This document shows, in pieces, positions 29,409 to 38,512 of a DNA stretch of 64,000 nucleotides; position 1 is the stretch's first letter, and every line of letters starts with the position of its first letter. The stretch covers positions 1 through 64,000 of the forward strand of contig NZ_JAQTXM010000019.1 in NCBI RefSeq assembly GCF_028688795.1. The letters are read 5' to 3'. This DNA comes from Rhodoferax sp. (GTDB lineage Bacteria; Pseudomonadota; Gammaproteobacteria; Burkholderiales; Burkholderiaceae_C). The notes under the pieces were generated by a model. It was not told the DNA's origin. It made no database searches and was given only the letters and a program-made list of their open reading frames with translations. A program made the position numbers and the translations under genes.

Positions 29409-30998
29409 ATGGATGCCATGGCCGAAAAAAAACCATTTGAAATTGCGCGGGAAACGCTCAAGCAACTCACGGCCCAAAAGCTTGCGCCAACGCCCCTGAA
29501 TTACCAGCGGCTGTACAACGAGATTGCAGAGGTCCCCAATGAACCCGTTTTTCCGACAGAGCGGCTGCGCGACATTGCCCTGGCTTTGCCGACCAAGACA
29601 CCCGGGCAGCAAAAGCAGCGCGGCTTGCTGGAGTCGGCCATCACCCAGCTCAACTGGGAAGGCGTCAAAAATTCATTGATGGCTTATGGTGGCTTCAGCC
29701 CGCCCGCACCATCGCCCAGCCCCGCGCTGGCCGTGCCGGTAGTGGATGCGCCCAAGCCCGCCCCGGTGGAAGCCCTGCCCGCCACACCGGCACTCACAGC
29801 ACCCGCGCTGACCGCTGATTTTTTTGGCCAGATTGCCCGCGTGGTTGAATACGCGCAACCTGCTTTGGGCCAGGACGACGAACGTTTTCTGGAGCAAACC
29901 CAGGCCCTCATCAAAGCCCTTCGCCAGCCTGATGCCGACGCCATTACGGTCAAGCAATTGCTTGCCAATTACAGTCATCGGCTGTCGTTTGCGGCTGAAG
30001 ACCAGGCAGAAATCAAGAAGGTGCTGCTCAAATTGCTGCACCTGATCATCGAAAACATCAGCCACCTGAGCCTGGACGACGCCTGGCTCAAGGGCCAGGT
30101 GGACGCACTCATGACCGTGTGCGTGCCACCACTGACACTGCGCCGGCTTGACGACGTTGAGCAACGCCTGAAAGACGTGATTTTCAAGCAGACCGAATCC
30201 AAAACCCGCGCCGTGCAGGCCCAGGAGGACATGCGCCAGATGCTGGCGGCGTTCATTGAGCGGCTGGGCTCCATGACCGAGTCCACCAGCAGCTTTCACA
30301 CCCAGATGGAAGCCAGCGCCCGCTTGATCGAGCAAGCCAAATCCATCACCGAGATTGCGCCTGTCTTGAAAGACGTGGTAGGCGCCACCCGCAGCATGGC
30401 GCAAGACAGCCAGACCGCTCGCGACGCCTTGCAGGGCATGAAGAAAAAGGTCGAAGCCACCGAGGCCGAGTTGAGCAAGCTGCACCAGGAGCTTGACCGC
30501 GTCAGCGCCCTGGCGCGCCATGATTCGCTCACCGGTGCACTCAATCGCCAAGGCCTTGACGAAGCAGTGAACCGTGAAGTCTCCAAGGTCAGGCGCATGG
30601 ACACTCCCCTGTGCATGGCGATGCTCGACATCGACAACTTCAAAAAACTCAATGACACGCTGGGTCATGCCACCGGCGACGTGGCGCTGGCGCACCTGGC
30701 GGCAGTGGCGCGTGAGGTGATGCGCCCACAAGACACGCTGGCCCGCTACGGCGGCGAAGAATTCGTCATCTTGCTGCCCGACACGCCGCTGGACCGTGGC
30801 ATTGAAGCCATGACACGGCTGCAGCGCGAGCTCACCAAACGGTTTTTCATGACGGGTGCTGAAAAAGTACTCATTACTTTCAGCGCCGGTGTGGCGCAAT
30901 TGGTGGCAGGCGAAACCGGGGCAGACGCCATCAAGCGGGCGGACCAGGCCATGTATCTGGCGAAGCGTGCGGGCAAAAACCGAGTGCTGGGTGCCTAA
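29409..30998 (+). CDS. soluble diguanylate cyclase (GGDEF)
   Basis: This 529-residue protein has no membrane segment. Its N-terminal region (KPFEIARETLKQLTAQKL, then YQRLYNEIAE) is a helical domain I do not recognise by name. A Pro/Ala-rich linker lies near 95-130 and helical regions run to about 365. A canonical GGDEF domain follows (LTGALNRQGLDEA, DIDNFKKLNDTLGH, RYGGEEF), so it should make c-di-GMP. I see no RxxD inhibitory site at the usual place before GGEEF. Input is unknown; the helical middle could sense protein partners. Confidence 0.9.
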   Translation: MDAMAEKKPFEIARETLKQLTAQKLAPTPLNYQRLYNEIAEVPNEPVFPTERLRDIALALPTKTPGQQKQRGLLESAITQLNWEGVKNSLMAYGGFSPPAPSPSPALAVPVVDAPKPAPVEALPATPALTAPALTADFFGQIARVVEYAQPALGQDDERFLEQTQALIKALRQPDADAITVKQLLANYSHRLSFAAEDQAEIKKVLLKLLHLIIENISHLSLDDAWLKGQVDALMTVCVPPLTLRRLDDVEQRLKDVIFKQTESKTRAVQAQEDMRQMLAAFIERLGSMTESTSSFHTQMEASARLIEQAKSITEIAPVLKDVVGATRSMAQDSQTARDALQGMKKKVEATEAELSKLHQELDRVSALARHDSLTGALNRQGLDEAVNREVSKVRRMDTPLCMAMLDIDNFKKLNDTLGHATGDVALAHLAAVAREVMRPQDTLARYGGEEFVILLPDTPLDRGIEAMTRLQRELTKRFFMTGAEKVLITFSAGVAQLVAGETGADAIKRADQAMYLAKRAGKNRVLGA

Positions 30999-31013
30999 GG
31001 CAATGCACCTCGC

Positions 31014-31592
31014 ATGAACTACCTGCTGGCTGGCTTGACCATTTTTTTCGGCGCACATTCGGTGCGCCTGTTTGCGGATGGTTGGCGCACCCGGGTTCGC
31101 AACCGCTTGGGTGCCCAAACCTGGCGCGCGGGCTATTCGCTGCTGTCTTTGACTGGGTTTTGCCTGATCGTGTGGGGGTTCGGACTGGTCCGGCAAGCCC
31201 CGATGCAACTCTGGATCCCACCCACTGGCATGCGCCACTTGGCGGCCTTATTGACGCTGCTGGCATTTGTGTTGTTGGCGGCCGCCTATGTGCCAGGCAA
31301 CCAGATCAAGGCGCGTGTGCATCACCCGATGCTGGCCGGTGTCAAGCTGTGGGCTTTGGCGCACCTGCTGGCCAACGGCAACTTGGGACATGTGGTGCTG
31401 TTTGGCACATTTTTGGTCTGGGCCGTGCTGTGCTATTTGGCAGCTGGACGCCGTGACCGGCTTGAGGGCACCGTGTACAGCGGGGGGCAAACAGGGGCCA
31501 CTGGCGTCACGGTGGCGCTGGGCGTTGCCGGCTGGATTGCTTTTACTTTATGGCTGCATGGCTGGCTGATTGGCGTGCGTCCGTTTGGTTGA
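31014..31592 (+). CDS. NnrU family membrane protein
   Basis: This 192-residue protein has about five membrane segments and the NnrU pattern FFGAHSVRLF near the start, PGNQIKARVHHPMLAGVKLWALAHLLANG in the middle and a C-terminal hydrophobic helix. NnrU proteins were first linked to nitric oxide metabolism and are related to the NnrU/NnuR methyltransferase-like membrane family; the function here is not clear and no denitrification genes are nearby. It starts 15 bp after the GGDEF gene. Confidence 0.8.
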   Translation: MNYLLAGLTIFFGAHSVRLFADGWRTRVRNRLGAQTWRAGYSLLSLTGFCLIVWGFGLVRQAPMQLWIPPTGMRHLAALLTLLAFVLLAAAYVPGNQIKARVHHPMLAGVKLWALAHLLANGNLGHVVLFGTFLVWAVLCYLAAGRRDRLEGTVYSGGQTGATGVTVALGVAGWIAFTLWLHGWLIGVRPFG

Positions 31593-31603
31593 TTCGTGCC
31601 TGG

Positions 31604-31819
31604 TCATGACTTCATGCCCATGACCCACTGAATCATGTACTTGGCGACAAAACCCACCATGCCAAAGGCCAGGCCCAGCATCATGACAAAAAAGCCGAAT
31701 TTGCCGGCTTTGGACTCCCAAGCCAACTGCCCAATGATGAACAGCATGTAGAGCATCAAGCCGCCCACGCCAAAGGTCATGCCAAAGGCGGCGATTTGTT
31801 CTTCTGTAAAACCAAACAT
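31604..31819 (-). CDS. DUF2788 small membrane protein
   Basis: This 71-residue protein begins MFGFTEEQIAAFGMTFGVGG, has two hydrophobic helices (LMLYMLFIIGQLAW and FGFFVMMLGLAFGMVGFVAK) and matches the DUF2788 style seen in betaproteobacteria. Function unknown. The start at 31819 overlaps the stop of the upstream DUF2189 gene by one base (TGATG), so a longer reading frame is rejected. Confidence 0.75.
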   Translation of the reverse strand: MFGFTEEQIAAFGMTFGVGGLMLYMLFIIGQLAWESKAGKFGFFVMMLGLAFGMVGFVAKYMIQWVMGMKS

Positions 31820-32670
31820 CAGTTCTTTTCCCGTTCTGGCAACCCAGTCACATCCAGCAGGTCGCGGTAAGCATGCCAGCTGGCATGCCCGAGCAGTGGC
31901 ACCAGCAGCACCAAGCCAATCAGCGCCGTGGCAAAGCCGACAAACGTCAACACCATGATGAGCGCACCCCAAATGGCCATGGGCAAAGGGTTGGCAAAAA
32001 TCACCTGCCAGCTTGCTGCAATGGCCTGCCCAATGGAAATTTTCCGATCAAGCAACAAGGGAATGGTGATCACAGTCGAGGCAAAAATGGGGGCCACCAG
32101 CGCACCGCCCAGGGCCAGCCATGCCTCAAACAACCAACCCTCTTTGGCCAGCACCACATGCTCGACGAAGGCCATCGGTGTGGGAATGGGCACGGGTGCC
32201 AGCCAGGTGATCAAGCCGGCCGAAATGAGGACCCAGGCGGTGCCCGCCAGCGCCAGCAACACACCAAATCGCACCAGACGCCATTGCGCTTCGCCCCAAA
32301 CCTGAATCCGGCCGCCTTGCCAGTTGAGCCAGGTTTTCAGCACCACCGAAAAACTTGGCTTTTGTCCCCGCTCCAGGCCACGGCTCAAGGCATACAAGCT
32401 GGTGGCCAACACCGGCCCCACCAGCAAAAACCCGGAAAACGCGCCGGCCATGAACCAGAAACGGTCATGCGCCACCCACAGCATCAGCGCCCCCACCAGA
32501 GCCATCGCCACACCGTGCACCACGCTGATCCAGCCACAGCGGGTCATGTCGCGCCAGGCCCGGCCCAGCCACTGCAAGGGCTGGCTTGGGTCAATGGTGC
32601 GCACCACAACGCTGTGGCTGAGCGGCGCTGTCATTTTCGGGGTTGGCGGGGAATTTGGCATGGCGGGCAT
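31819..32670 (-). CDS. DUF2189 family membrane protein
   Basis: This 283-residue protein has six predicted membrane helices. Conserved elements are RTIDPSQPLQWLGRAWRDM before the first helix, SLYALSRGLERGQ after the third, and GHASWHAYRDLLD at the end. Members are found across proteobacteria and are unassigned. It is coupled to the DUF2788 gene. Confidence 0.78.
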   Translation of the reverse strand: MPAMPNSPPTPKMTAPLSHSVVVRTIDPSQPLQWLGRAWRDMTRCGWISVVHGVAMALVGALMLWVAHDRFWFMAGAFSGFLLVGPVLATSLYALSRGLERGQKPSFSVVLKTWLNWQGGRIQVWGEAQWRLVRFGVLLALAGTAWVLISAGLITWLAPVPIPTPMAFVEHVVLAKEGWLFEAWLALGGALVAPIFASTVITIPLLLDRKISIGQAIAASWQVIFANPLPMAIWGALIMVLTFVGFATALIGLVLLVPLLGHASWHAYRDLLDVTGLPEREKN

Positions 32671-32846
32671 GGATTAGGCGCTTGTGAACAAGTCGCTGAG
32701 GTGGCGGTTGAAAAATACAAAACGGGCTGATGTTGCCACAAGCCATCAACCGGCGCCGTGCCTCGCCTCAATAGCAACAGGGGTGGCACCCGCTGCTTGC
32801 GGATGCCACCCCTGACCGTAAGCGGTGAAAGCCTGAACCCTGGCGA

Positions 32847-33410
32847 TTACTTGGCTGGGGGCATCGGCTGCATCGGGCCCTTGCCACCGCGAGCGCCATG
32901 GCCTCGTCCCTGACCCATCATGCTGTGGGCATCAAAGGTTTTTTGTTGCTCGGGCGTCAGCACGGCGTAGAACGCCTTGGTGGCTTCAGAGCGCTTGTCC
33001 ATGGCGGCGTTCATCTCACCCATGTGCTGGGTACGCATTTCCTTCATTTTGTCAATGCGCTCTGGCGTGGTGAGTTTGGCCATGTCAGCCATGGCGGCTG
33101 GCTGTTTGCCCATCATGCCGGCAGGTGCCTTATGTGCATCGATAAAACTGGTCCAGGCAGCTTCTTGTGAGGCCGTGATTTTCAGCTGGGCTTTCAGGGC
33201 GGCGTGACGCTTGTCCATCATGGCCTGCATCTTGGCCGGGTCCATTTTGCCCATGCCACGGTGGCTCATGCCGTGGCCCTGCATGCCGCCACCCATCATG
33301 TCGCACTGAGCGCCACCCATGGGGCCCATGGGCGACTGCGAATAAGCCAAACCAGCAACCAGCAACAAACCAGCCACCAGGGAGATTTTCAAATTGGTCT
33401 TCATCATCAT
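32847..33410 (-). CDS. Spy/CpxP-like periplasmic protein (LTXXQ family)
   Basis: This 187-residue secreted protein has a signal peptide at about 1-24 (ISLVAGLLLVAGLAYS) and a Met/Gly/His-rich N-terminal stretch (CDMMGGGMQGHGMSHRGMG) suggestive of metal binding. A helical domain with LTTPERIDKMKEMR and VLTPEQQKTFDAH carries the LTxxQ-type motifs. Related proteins are periplasmic chaperones or metal-stress factors (Spy, CpxP, CnrX-like). Its upstream region shares a 16-bp motif with the sigma factor gene of the bufferin locus, which hints at common control. Confidence 0.85.
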   Translation of the reverse strand: MMMKTNLKISLVAGLLLVAGLAYSQSPMGPMGGAQCDMMGGGMQGHGMSHRGMGKMDPAKMQAMMDKRHAALKAQLKITASQEAAWTSFIDAHKAPAGMMGKQPAAMADMAKLTTPERIDKMKEMRTQHMGEMNAAMDKRSEATKAFYAVLTPEQQKTFDAHSMMGQGRGHGARGGKGPMQPMPPAK

Positions 33411-33492
33411 TTCCTTTAAGTTAGGGCCAATGACCTGAGAGTGGCATTGGCGTGAAAAGAAGTATGCGGCGCCCGTGTATCGCGCCCATGAG

Positions 33493-33515
33493 GCTGCGTG
33501 AAAGCTTTGTAAAGT
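33493..33515 (-). promoter_or_regulatory. motif shared with the bufferin/sigma intergenic region, upstream of the Spy-like gene
   Basis: The minus strand reads ACTTTACAAAGCTTTC (33515 to 33500), then three bases, then CAGC, ending 83 bp from the Spy-like start. The sequence upstream of the ECF sigma gene (11748-11770) is identical at 15 of 16 core positions and has the same CAGC at the same spacing and in the same orientation relative to its gene. An ECF promoter or an operator is the likely role. Confidence 0.45.
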
Positions 33516-33603
33516 TGTGCCAAGATTTGCCCGGATTGGCCAGTGATTGATGGGATGATTGGCCGCCGCAAGTTTGAAAATTTATCTCTAGAAGGTTATC
33601 CCT

Positions 33604-34500
33604 GTGTTCAAGAACGTCATCATGTACCGCATCGCTCCGGGCTGGAGCATCACTGCCGAAGAAGTTGAAGGCCGTCTGCAAGACAACCACTTTGTGGAAT
33701 GTGGCGCATCCCAGGAAAAATCCGTGGGCTGGAGCGAGCCGCGCGGCGAAGCCAACGGACCACTGCTCGAAGTCGTCGCCGGCCAATGGATTCTGAAGCT
33801 GATGGTGGAAACACGCGCCTTGCCTGCCTCGGTGGTCAACCGCAAGGCACAAGAGCGCGTGGCCCAGATTGAAGCCAGCACCGGGCGCAAACCCGGCAAG
33901 AAAGAAACGCGCGACCTCAAAGACGACATTCGGCTGGAGCTGATGCCCATGGCCTTCACCAAGCAGGGCAGCACCCGGGTCTGGATCGACCGCGAGGCAA
34001 ATTTACTCGTCACAGATGCGGGCAGCCAGGCGCGCGCCGATGAGTTGGTGACCCTGCTGGTGCAAAACCTGCCGGGTTTGGCCTTGAGTCTGGTCAACAC
34101 CAAAGTGTCACCCAGCGCCGCCATGGCCGACTGGCTGGTGACGCAAGAAGCGCCACAGGGTTTCAGTGTGGACCGCGAATGTGAGTTGAAAGCCGCTGAC
34201 GAGTCCAAGGCAGCCGTGCGTTATGCCCGCCACCGGCTTGACACCGACGAGGTCAAACAACACATTGAAGGCGGCAAAATGCCGACCCGTCTGGCCATGA
34301 CCTGGAACGACCGGGTGTCCTTTGTGCTCACCGAGGGCTTCCAATTGAAGAAACTGGCGTTTCTGGACGTGGTGTTTGAGGGCGCCAGCACTGGCAAGGA
34401 CGATGGTTTCGATGCTGATGTGTTGATTTCTACAGGCGAGCTGCAAAAAGCCTTACCCGAGCTGCTGGAAGCCTTGGGCGGCGAACTGCCCTTGGCCTGA
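33604..34500 (+). CDS. rdgC: RdgC, recombination-associated protein
   Basis: This 298-residue ring-forming DNA-binding protein limits RecA activity and aids replication restart. Recognisable segments are MFKNVIMYRI at the start, GRKPGKKETRDLKDDIRLELMP and the C-terminal FDADVLISTGEL. The start is GTG at 33604; the family normally begins at exactly this MFKN position. It converges with a DUF2892 gene; a repeat fills the gap. Confidence 0.95.
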   Translation: MFKNVIMYRIAPGWSITAEEVEGRLQDNHFVECGASQEKSVGWSEPRGEANGPLLEVVAGQWILKLMVETRALPASVVNRKAQERVAQIEASTGRKPGKKETRDLKDDIRLELMPMAFTKQGSTRVWIDREANLLVTDAGSQARADELVTLLVQNLPGLALSLVNTKVSPSAAMADWLVTQEAPQGFSVDRECELKAADESKAAVRYARHRLDTDEVKQHIEGGKMPTRLAMTWNDRVSFVLTEGFQLKKLAFLDVVFEGASTGKDDGFDADVLISTGELQKALPELLEALGGELPLA

Positions 34501-34567
34501 TTTTTTATATAAAATATAGCTCTAGACCTTATATAACAAGCGCAAGCAGCTATATAAAATGTAGCAT
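34501..34567 (+). repeat. dispersed repeat copy 7 (between rdgC and the DUF2892 gene)
   Basis: The pattern TAGCTCTAGACCTTATAT, spacer, AACAAGCGCAAGCAGCTATAT, then an AT tail is present. The flanks add a second ATATAGCT/AGCTATAT pairing, so the whole unit is an imperfect palindrome of about 60 bp. It may act as a transcription barrier between the convergent genes. Confidence 0.7.
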
Positions 34568-34620
34568 TTTGCGCTTGATTTGCGGGGTTTGGCCCCCCGC
34601 TGGCCAGTGAAACAAGTCGG

Positions 34621-34812
34621 TTACTTCTTCATCGGGCAGGTGTTGATGCCCAAAATGGTATAGAGCGGGCACCAACCCAGGGCACCGGTAGCCAAAGGCA
34701 CAATGCCAATCCAACCCCAGACGCCGATGTTACCCGCGAGGGTCAAGCCGATCAGCACCAGACCAACGACGATGCGCAGAATGCGGTCAATACCGCCAGA
34801 ATTTGATTTCAT
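34621..34812 (-). CDS. DUF2892 (YgaP-like) small inner-membrane protein
   Basis: This 63-residue protein has two membrane helices (ILRIVVGLVLIGLTLAG and WGWIGIVPLATGALG) and the conserved CPLYTILGINTCPMKK end with two Cys. The family is fused to rhodanese in YgaP; here it stands alone. It is near the copper/Crp cluster in the same orientation, 136 bp downstream of the regulator. Confidence 0.85.
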   Translation of the reverse strand: MKSNSGGIDRILRIVVGLVLIGLTLAGNIGVWGWIGIVPLATGALGWCPLYTILGINTCPMKK

Positions 34813-34828
34813 GAAAACTCCTTGAAGT

Positions 34829-34853
34829 CACAGGTTTAAAAATAAGACCTGTG
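34829..34853. promoter_or_regulatory. inverted repeat upstream of the DUF2892 gene
   Basis: CACAGGT-11-ACCTGTG (34829-34835 and 34847-34853) lies 17-41 bp before the DUF2892 start, in promoter position. It could be an operator for a dimeric regulator such as the neighbouring Crp/Fnr protein, although it does not match the TTGAT-N4-ATCAA Fnr consensus. Confidence 0.35.
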
Positions 34854-34948
34854 TATTACACCTGCTGCAAGGTGGCCAGGTCTGTGACTCAGGTCACCCA
34901 GCCCAGGACCTCATGGTCTGCCGCGTACCGGGCGCGGTCTGTCGGCGT

Positions 34949-35617
34949 TCACGCCGGGTTGGCACTGACCAAGGCGCGCAGGGCGGCACCGTTGATGATC
35001 TGAATCTGCTCGCGACCCAGGCTAACCCAGCCTTCACGCTCAAAGCGGCGCAGCAAGCGGGTGACAATTTCACGCACTGTGCCCAGTTCATCGGCCAGGG
35101 TTTGGTGGGTCACCAAAAGCTGTTGGCCACGGCCCAGCAAGGCTGCAGCCAAACGGCGGTCGAGCTTCTGAAACGCCACCGCATCAATCAGCAAGGTCAG
35201 ATCGGCCATGCGCTCGGCAAACAGGCCCAATACGTCGTTGCGAAACGCCGGCGTTTCCAGCCAGCGCTTGAACAAGTCAGGCGCAATCAGCATCAGGGTG
35301 CTAGGCTTGGTGGTGATGCCAAAGGCGCTAAGTGGTTGGGCGCGGAACAGGCAGGCGCTCGACACCAGGCACAACTCGCCGGGCACCACCCGGTAAAGCT
35401 CCAGTGAACGACCATCGCCTGAATTGCGCGACACCTTGATTTCCCCCGCCAGCACCAACGGAAACCCCTGGCAAGCCGCGTTTTCGCTGAACAACACAGT
35501 GTTGGCGGGCACCTCAAAGGGTGCCAGGCCCGACCCAGGCGCATCAATGGCGGGTTGCACCTGCGCCAATGAGGGGTACAAATCTGTCAGCAGCGCCATT
35601 GATTCCAAATGGGTCAT
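34949..35617 (-). CDS. Crp/Fnr-family transcriptional regulator in a copper cluster
   Basis: This 222-residue protein has an N-terminal cyclic-nucleotide-type sensor fold (residues about 30-130) and a C-terminal helix-turn-helix (LADELGTVREIVTRLLRRFERE). The N-terminal Cys cluster of Fnr is absent, but Cys49 (AACQGFP), Cys83 and Cys89 (GELCLVSSACLF) lie in the sensor domain and could bind a metal, heme or sense redox state. The ATG at 35617 follows copZ by 10 bp, so the two are probably co-transcribed; about 58 residues of upstream frame lie inside copZ and are rejected. Confidence 0.85.
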   Translation of the reverse strand: MTHLESMALLTDLYPSLAQVQPAIDAPGSGLAPFEVPANTVLFSENAACQGFPLVLAGEIKVSRNSGDGRSLELYRVVPGELCLVSSACLFRAQPLSAFGITTKPSTLMLIAPDLFKRWLETPAFRNDVLGLFAERMADLTLLIDAVAFQKLDRRLAAALLGRGQQLLVTHQTLADELGTVREIVTRLLRRFEREGWVSLGREQIQIINGAALRALVSANPA

Positions 35618-35627
35618 GCGCAGCGGC

Positions 35628-35825
35628 TCAGGGGGCAACGGTGTAACCTTCGTCAGCAATGACCTGGGCCAGGGCCTCACGCGGCTGCTCGGACTCGACC
35701 ACCACGCTGTTGCTGCTGCGGTCAGCCTGCACTTCAGCCGTGCGGTCGAGCTGGCGCACCGCACGCACCACCGCTTTTTCACAATGTTCACAGGTCATGC
35801 CGGTCACGGTAAAGGTTTGCTTCAT
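35628..35825 (-). CDS. copZ: CopZ-like copper chaperone (HMA domain)
   Basis: This 65-residue protein is a single heavy-metal-associated domain with GMTCEHC (Cys12 and Cys15) and the usual beta-alpha-beta-beta-alpha-beta pattern ending in EGYTVAP. It would carry Cu(I) to the ATPase encoded divergently at 35903. The 77-bp gap between them holds both promoters. It is followed by the Crp/Fnr gene. Confidence 0.9.
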   Translation of the reverse strand: MKQTFTVTGMTCEHCEKAVVRAVRQLDRTAEVQADRSSNSVVVESEQPREALAQVIADEGYTVAP

Positions 35826-35902
35826 TTCAATTCCTTGGAAAATACGCTGCGTTTAATAGCGCGTATTGTGAACCTTGCCACCTTTTTCAGGCTCTACCTT
35901 CC

Positions 35903-38149
35903 ATGACAACACCCCAACTCTCACCGGACACCCTGCGCATTGACATCGGCATCCATGGCATGACCTGCGCATCATGCGTGGGGCGGGCTGAGCGGGCGCT
36001 GAAAAAAGTGCCCGGTGTGCAAGAGGTGAGCGTCAATCTGGCGACCGAATCTGCCCGCGTGATGGTGACCGCTTCCGAGCAAATTGAAGCCCGGCTCCGG
36101 CGTGCCGTGCGCGATGCTGGTTACGAACCGGTGGCGGCCAATGCCGCCATTGATGCGCCGTCCGAATCCAACTGGGCGGGTTTTGCACCAGTGGCTGTGG
36201 GGCTGGTGCTGTCCGCCCCGTTGATGTTGCCCATGCTGGGCACGCTTTGGGGTCAGCACTGGATGTTGCCCGCCTGGCTGCAATTTGCGCTGGCCACACC
36301 CGTGCAATTCATTCTGGGTGCGCGTTTCTACAAGGCTGGTTGGCATTCCTTGAAGTCGCTCAGCGGCAACATGGACTTGCTGGTGTCCATGGGCACCACG
36401 GCCGGGTGGACGCTTTCGATGTGGCTGTGGCTGAGCGCCACACCCGGGGCCATGCCCCACCTGTACTTTGAAGCATCAGCCGTGGTTATCACGCTGGTGC
36501 TGCTGGGCAAATGGCTGGAAGCGCGCGCCAAACGCCAAACCACTTCCGCCATCCGCGCCTTACACGCCTTGCGGCCTGACACAGCGCACCTGCTCGGTCT
36601 GGACGGTGAGGTGGATGTGCCGATCGACGAAGTGTTGGTGGGTGACGAGTTGGTGGTGCGCCCGGGCGAACGTTTCAGCGTCGACGCCATGGTGCTCGAA
36701 GGCATGACCCAAGTGGATGAATCCATGCTAACCGGCGAGCCATTTCCCGTGGCGAAAGCACAGGGCGACAAAGTCACCGGCGGCACACTCAATGGCGATG
36801 GCCGGGTGGTGGTGCAAGTCAAGGCAATTGGGGTCGACACGGTGCTGGCCAGCATCATCCGGCTGGTGGAAGACGCCCAGGCTGCCAAGGCACCAATTCA
36901 GCGCCTGGTCGACCAAGTCAGCGCCGTGTTTGTGCCGGTGGTGCTGGTGGTGGCCTTGCTCACGCTGCTGGGCTGGTGGCTCACTGGCCATGCCTTTGAG
37001 GTGGCAGTGATCAACGCCGTGACCGTGCTGGTGATTGCCTGCCCCTGCGCTTTGGGCCTGGCCACACCGGCAGCCATCATGGCGGGCACTGGGGTGGCGG
37101 CAAAATTCGGCATTTTGATCAAGGACGCGCAGGCACTGGAGCTAGCGCACAAGGCCGACGTGGTGGTGTTTGACAAAACCGGAACCCTCACTGTGGGCCA
37201 GGCCCGGTTAACGGATTTTGTGGTGGCTGCAGGTGCGGACCAAAGCGCTTTACTGGCGATGGCAGCCGCTTTGCAGAGCGGTAGCGGTCACCCGCTGGCC
37301 AGGGCTGTGGTGGCAGCTGCCAATGAACAAAAATTGACGCTGCCCGGTGTCACCCAAATGCAATCCTCACCCGGCAAAGGCCTGCGTGGGCTGGTCAATG
37401 GTGACGATGTCCTGATCGGCAGCCTCCGCTGGATGCAGGCGCTGGGAGTTCAACTCGGCGCCCTCGGTGACCGTTTACAAGACCTGGAAGCCCAAGGCGC
37501 CACCTTGGCCCTGATGGCCCGGCAAACACCCACCGGTTTGACGGCCCTGGCTTTGCTGGCTTTTGGTGATGAGCCCAAGGCCAGCGCCAGTGCGGCAATA
37601 ACCACGCTGCGCGCGCGCGGCATCCGGGTCATGATGCTCTCTGGCGACAACACAGCCGCTGCGCTGGCCATGGCCAAACGTGTTGGTTTGCAGCCTGATG
37701 AGGTCATCAGCAACGTGCTGCCGGGCGACAAAGCGGCGCACATCGTCACCTTGAAGCAACAAGGTCACACCGTGGTGATGGTGGGCGACGGTGTCAACGA
37801 TGCACCTGCACTGGCTGCCGCCGATGTCGGCATGGCCATGGCCAATGCAGGCGGTGGCACCGATGTGGCCATGCACGCAGCAGGCATCACCTTGATGCGT
37901 GGCGACTTGGCGCTGGTGGCTGCCGCGCTGGACATCTCTGACCGCACCGTGGCCAAGATCCGGCAAAACCTATTTTGGGCTTTTATCTACAACGTGGCGG
38001 GCATTCCGCTGGCCGCCTTTGGTTACCTGAACCCGGTGATGGCCGGTGCCGCCATGGCCATGAGTTCGGTGAGTGTGATAAGCAATGCGTTGCTACTCAA
38101 ACGCTGGCAACCAAAATCATCGAAAATTTCTTATAAAATAACGCTTTAG
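35903..38149 (+). CDS. copA: CopA-type Cu(I)-translocating P-type ATPase
   Basis: This 748-residue P1B-type ATPase has one N-terminal HMA domain (GMTCASC, residues 19-25) and eight membrane helices. The translocation motif is CPC ([13 protein letters not shown]), the actuator motif TGEPFPV, the phosphorylation site DKTGTLT, the nucleotide-binding motif SGHPLARA with its His-Pro pair, and the hinge [10 protein letters not shown]. It exports Cu(I) from the cytoplasm; a CcoI-like role in oxidase assembly cannot be excluded. The last residues (ISYKITL) and the stop codon fall inside a dispersed repeat. Confidence 0.94.
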   Translation: MTTPQLSPDTLRIDIGIHGMTCASCVGRAERALKKVPGVQEVSVNLATESARVMVTASEQIEARLRRAVRDAGYEPVAANAAIDAPSESNWAGFAPVAVGLVLSAPLMLPMLGTLWGQHWMLPAWLQFALATPVQFILGARFYKAGWHSLKSLSGNMDLLVSMGTTAGWTLSMWLWLSATPGAMPHLYFEASAVVITLVLLGKWLEARAKRQTTSAIRALHALRPDTAHLLGLDGEVDVPIDEVLVGDELVVRPGERFSVDAMVLEGMTQVDESMLTGEPFPVAKAQGDKVTGGTLNGDGRVVVQVKAIGVDTVLASIIRLVEDAQAAKAPIQRLVDQVSAVFVPVVLVVALLTLLGWWLTGHAFEVAVINAVTVLVIACPCALGLATPAAIMAGTGVAAKFGILIKDAQALELAHKADVVVFDKTGTLTVGQARLTDFVVAAGADQSALLAMAAALQSGSGHPLARAVVAAANEQKLTLPGVTQMQSSPGKGLRGLVNGDDVLIGSLRWMQALGVQLGALGDRLQDLEAQGATLALMARQTPTGLTALALLAFGDEPKASASAAITTLRARGIRVMMLSGDNTAAALAMAKRVGLQPDEVISNVLPGDKAAHIVTLKQQGHTVVMVGDGVNDAPALAAADVGMAMANAGGGTDVAMHAAGITLMRGDLALVAAALDISDRTVAKIRQNLFWAFIYNVAGIPLAAFGYLNPVMAGAAMAMSSVSVISNALLLKRWQPKSSKISYKITL

Positions 38150-38190
38150 CCCTTATTAAATAAGCGATAGTAGCTATATATTTTATAGTG
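38132..38190 (+). repeat. dispersed repeat copy 8 (overlaps the 3' end of copA)
   Basis: The copy reads ACGCTTTAGCCCTTATT, AAATAAGCGATAGTAGCTAT, then ATATTTTATAG. The TAG in its first block is the copA stop codon, as with the bufC gene. The rest of the gap to minE (to 38247) shows nothing else. Confidence 0.75.
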
Positions 38191-38247
38191 ATAGCGTGCA
38201 TTCAAAGGGGTAAGAACCCATCAGCTATTTTTGTCAGACACCAGACA

Positions 38248-38508
38248 TCAACGCGCGTCGGGCAGCTCAATCTTGACTTCCAGAACTTCCAGGTTATCTT
38301 GCCGTTCGAGGTTGACCTTGATGTCATCAGGATTGATCTTGATGTATTTGCTAATGACCGCGATCAATTCCCGTTGCAGGTCCGGTAGGTAATCCGGGGT
38401 GGCGGGGTGGCGGCCGTTGCGCTCATGCGCCAGGATAATCTGCAGACGTTCCTTGGCAACGTTGGCGGTTTTTTTCTTCTCGCCGAGAAAAAATGAGAAA
38501 AAAGACAT
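38248..38508 (-). CDS. minE: MinE, cell division topological specificity factor
   Basis: This 86-residue protein starts [23 protein letters not shown], with the N-terminal membrane-targeting and anti-MinCD segment ([13 protein letters not shown]) followed by the dimerisation domain ([18 protein letters not shown]). It drives MinCD oscillation. The ATG at 38508 is 4 bp after minD; a reading frame 18 bp longer overlaps minD and is rejected. Confidence 0.96.
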   Translation of the reverse strand: MSFFSFFLGEKKKTANVAKERLQIILAHERNGRHPATPDYLPDLQRELIAVISKYIKINPDDIKVNLERQDNLEVLEVKIELPDAR

Positions 38509-38512
38509 GGTG

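Noticed and set aside
32779..32813. A strong hairpin (AGGGGTGGCA-15-TGCCACCCCT) taken first for a terminator after the Spy-like gene
   Set aside because: Neither strand has a T-run after the stem. It may still slow transcription or protect mRNA, but I cannot call it a terminator.
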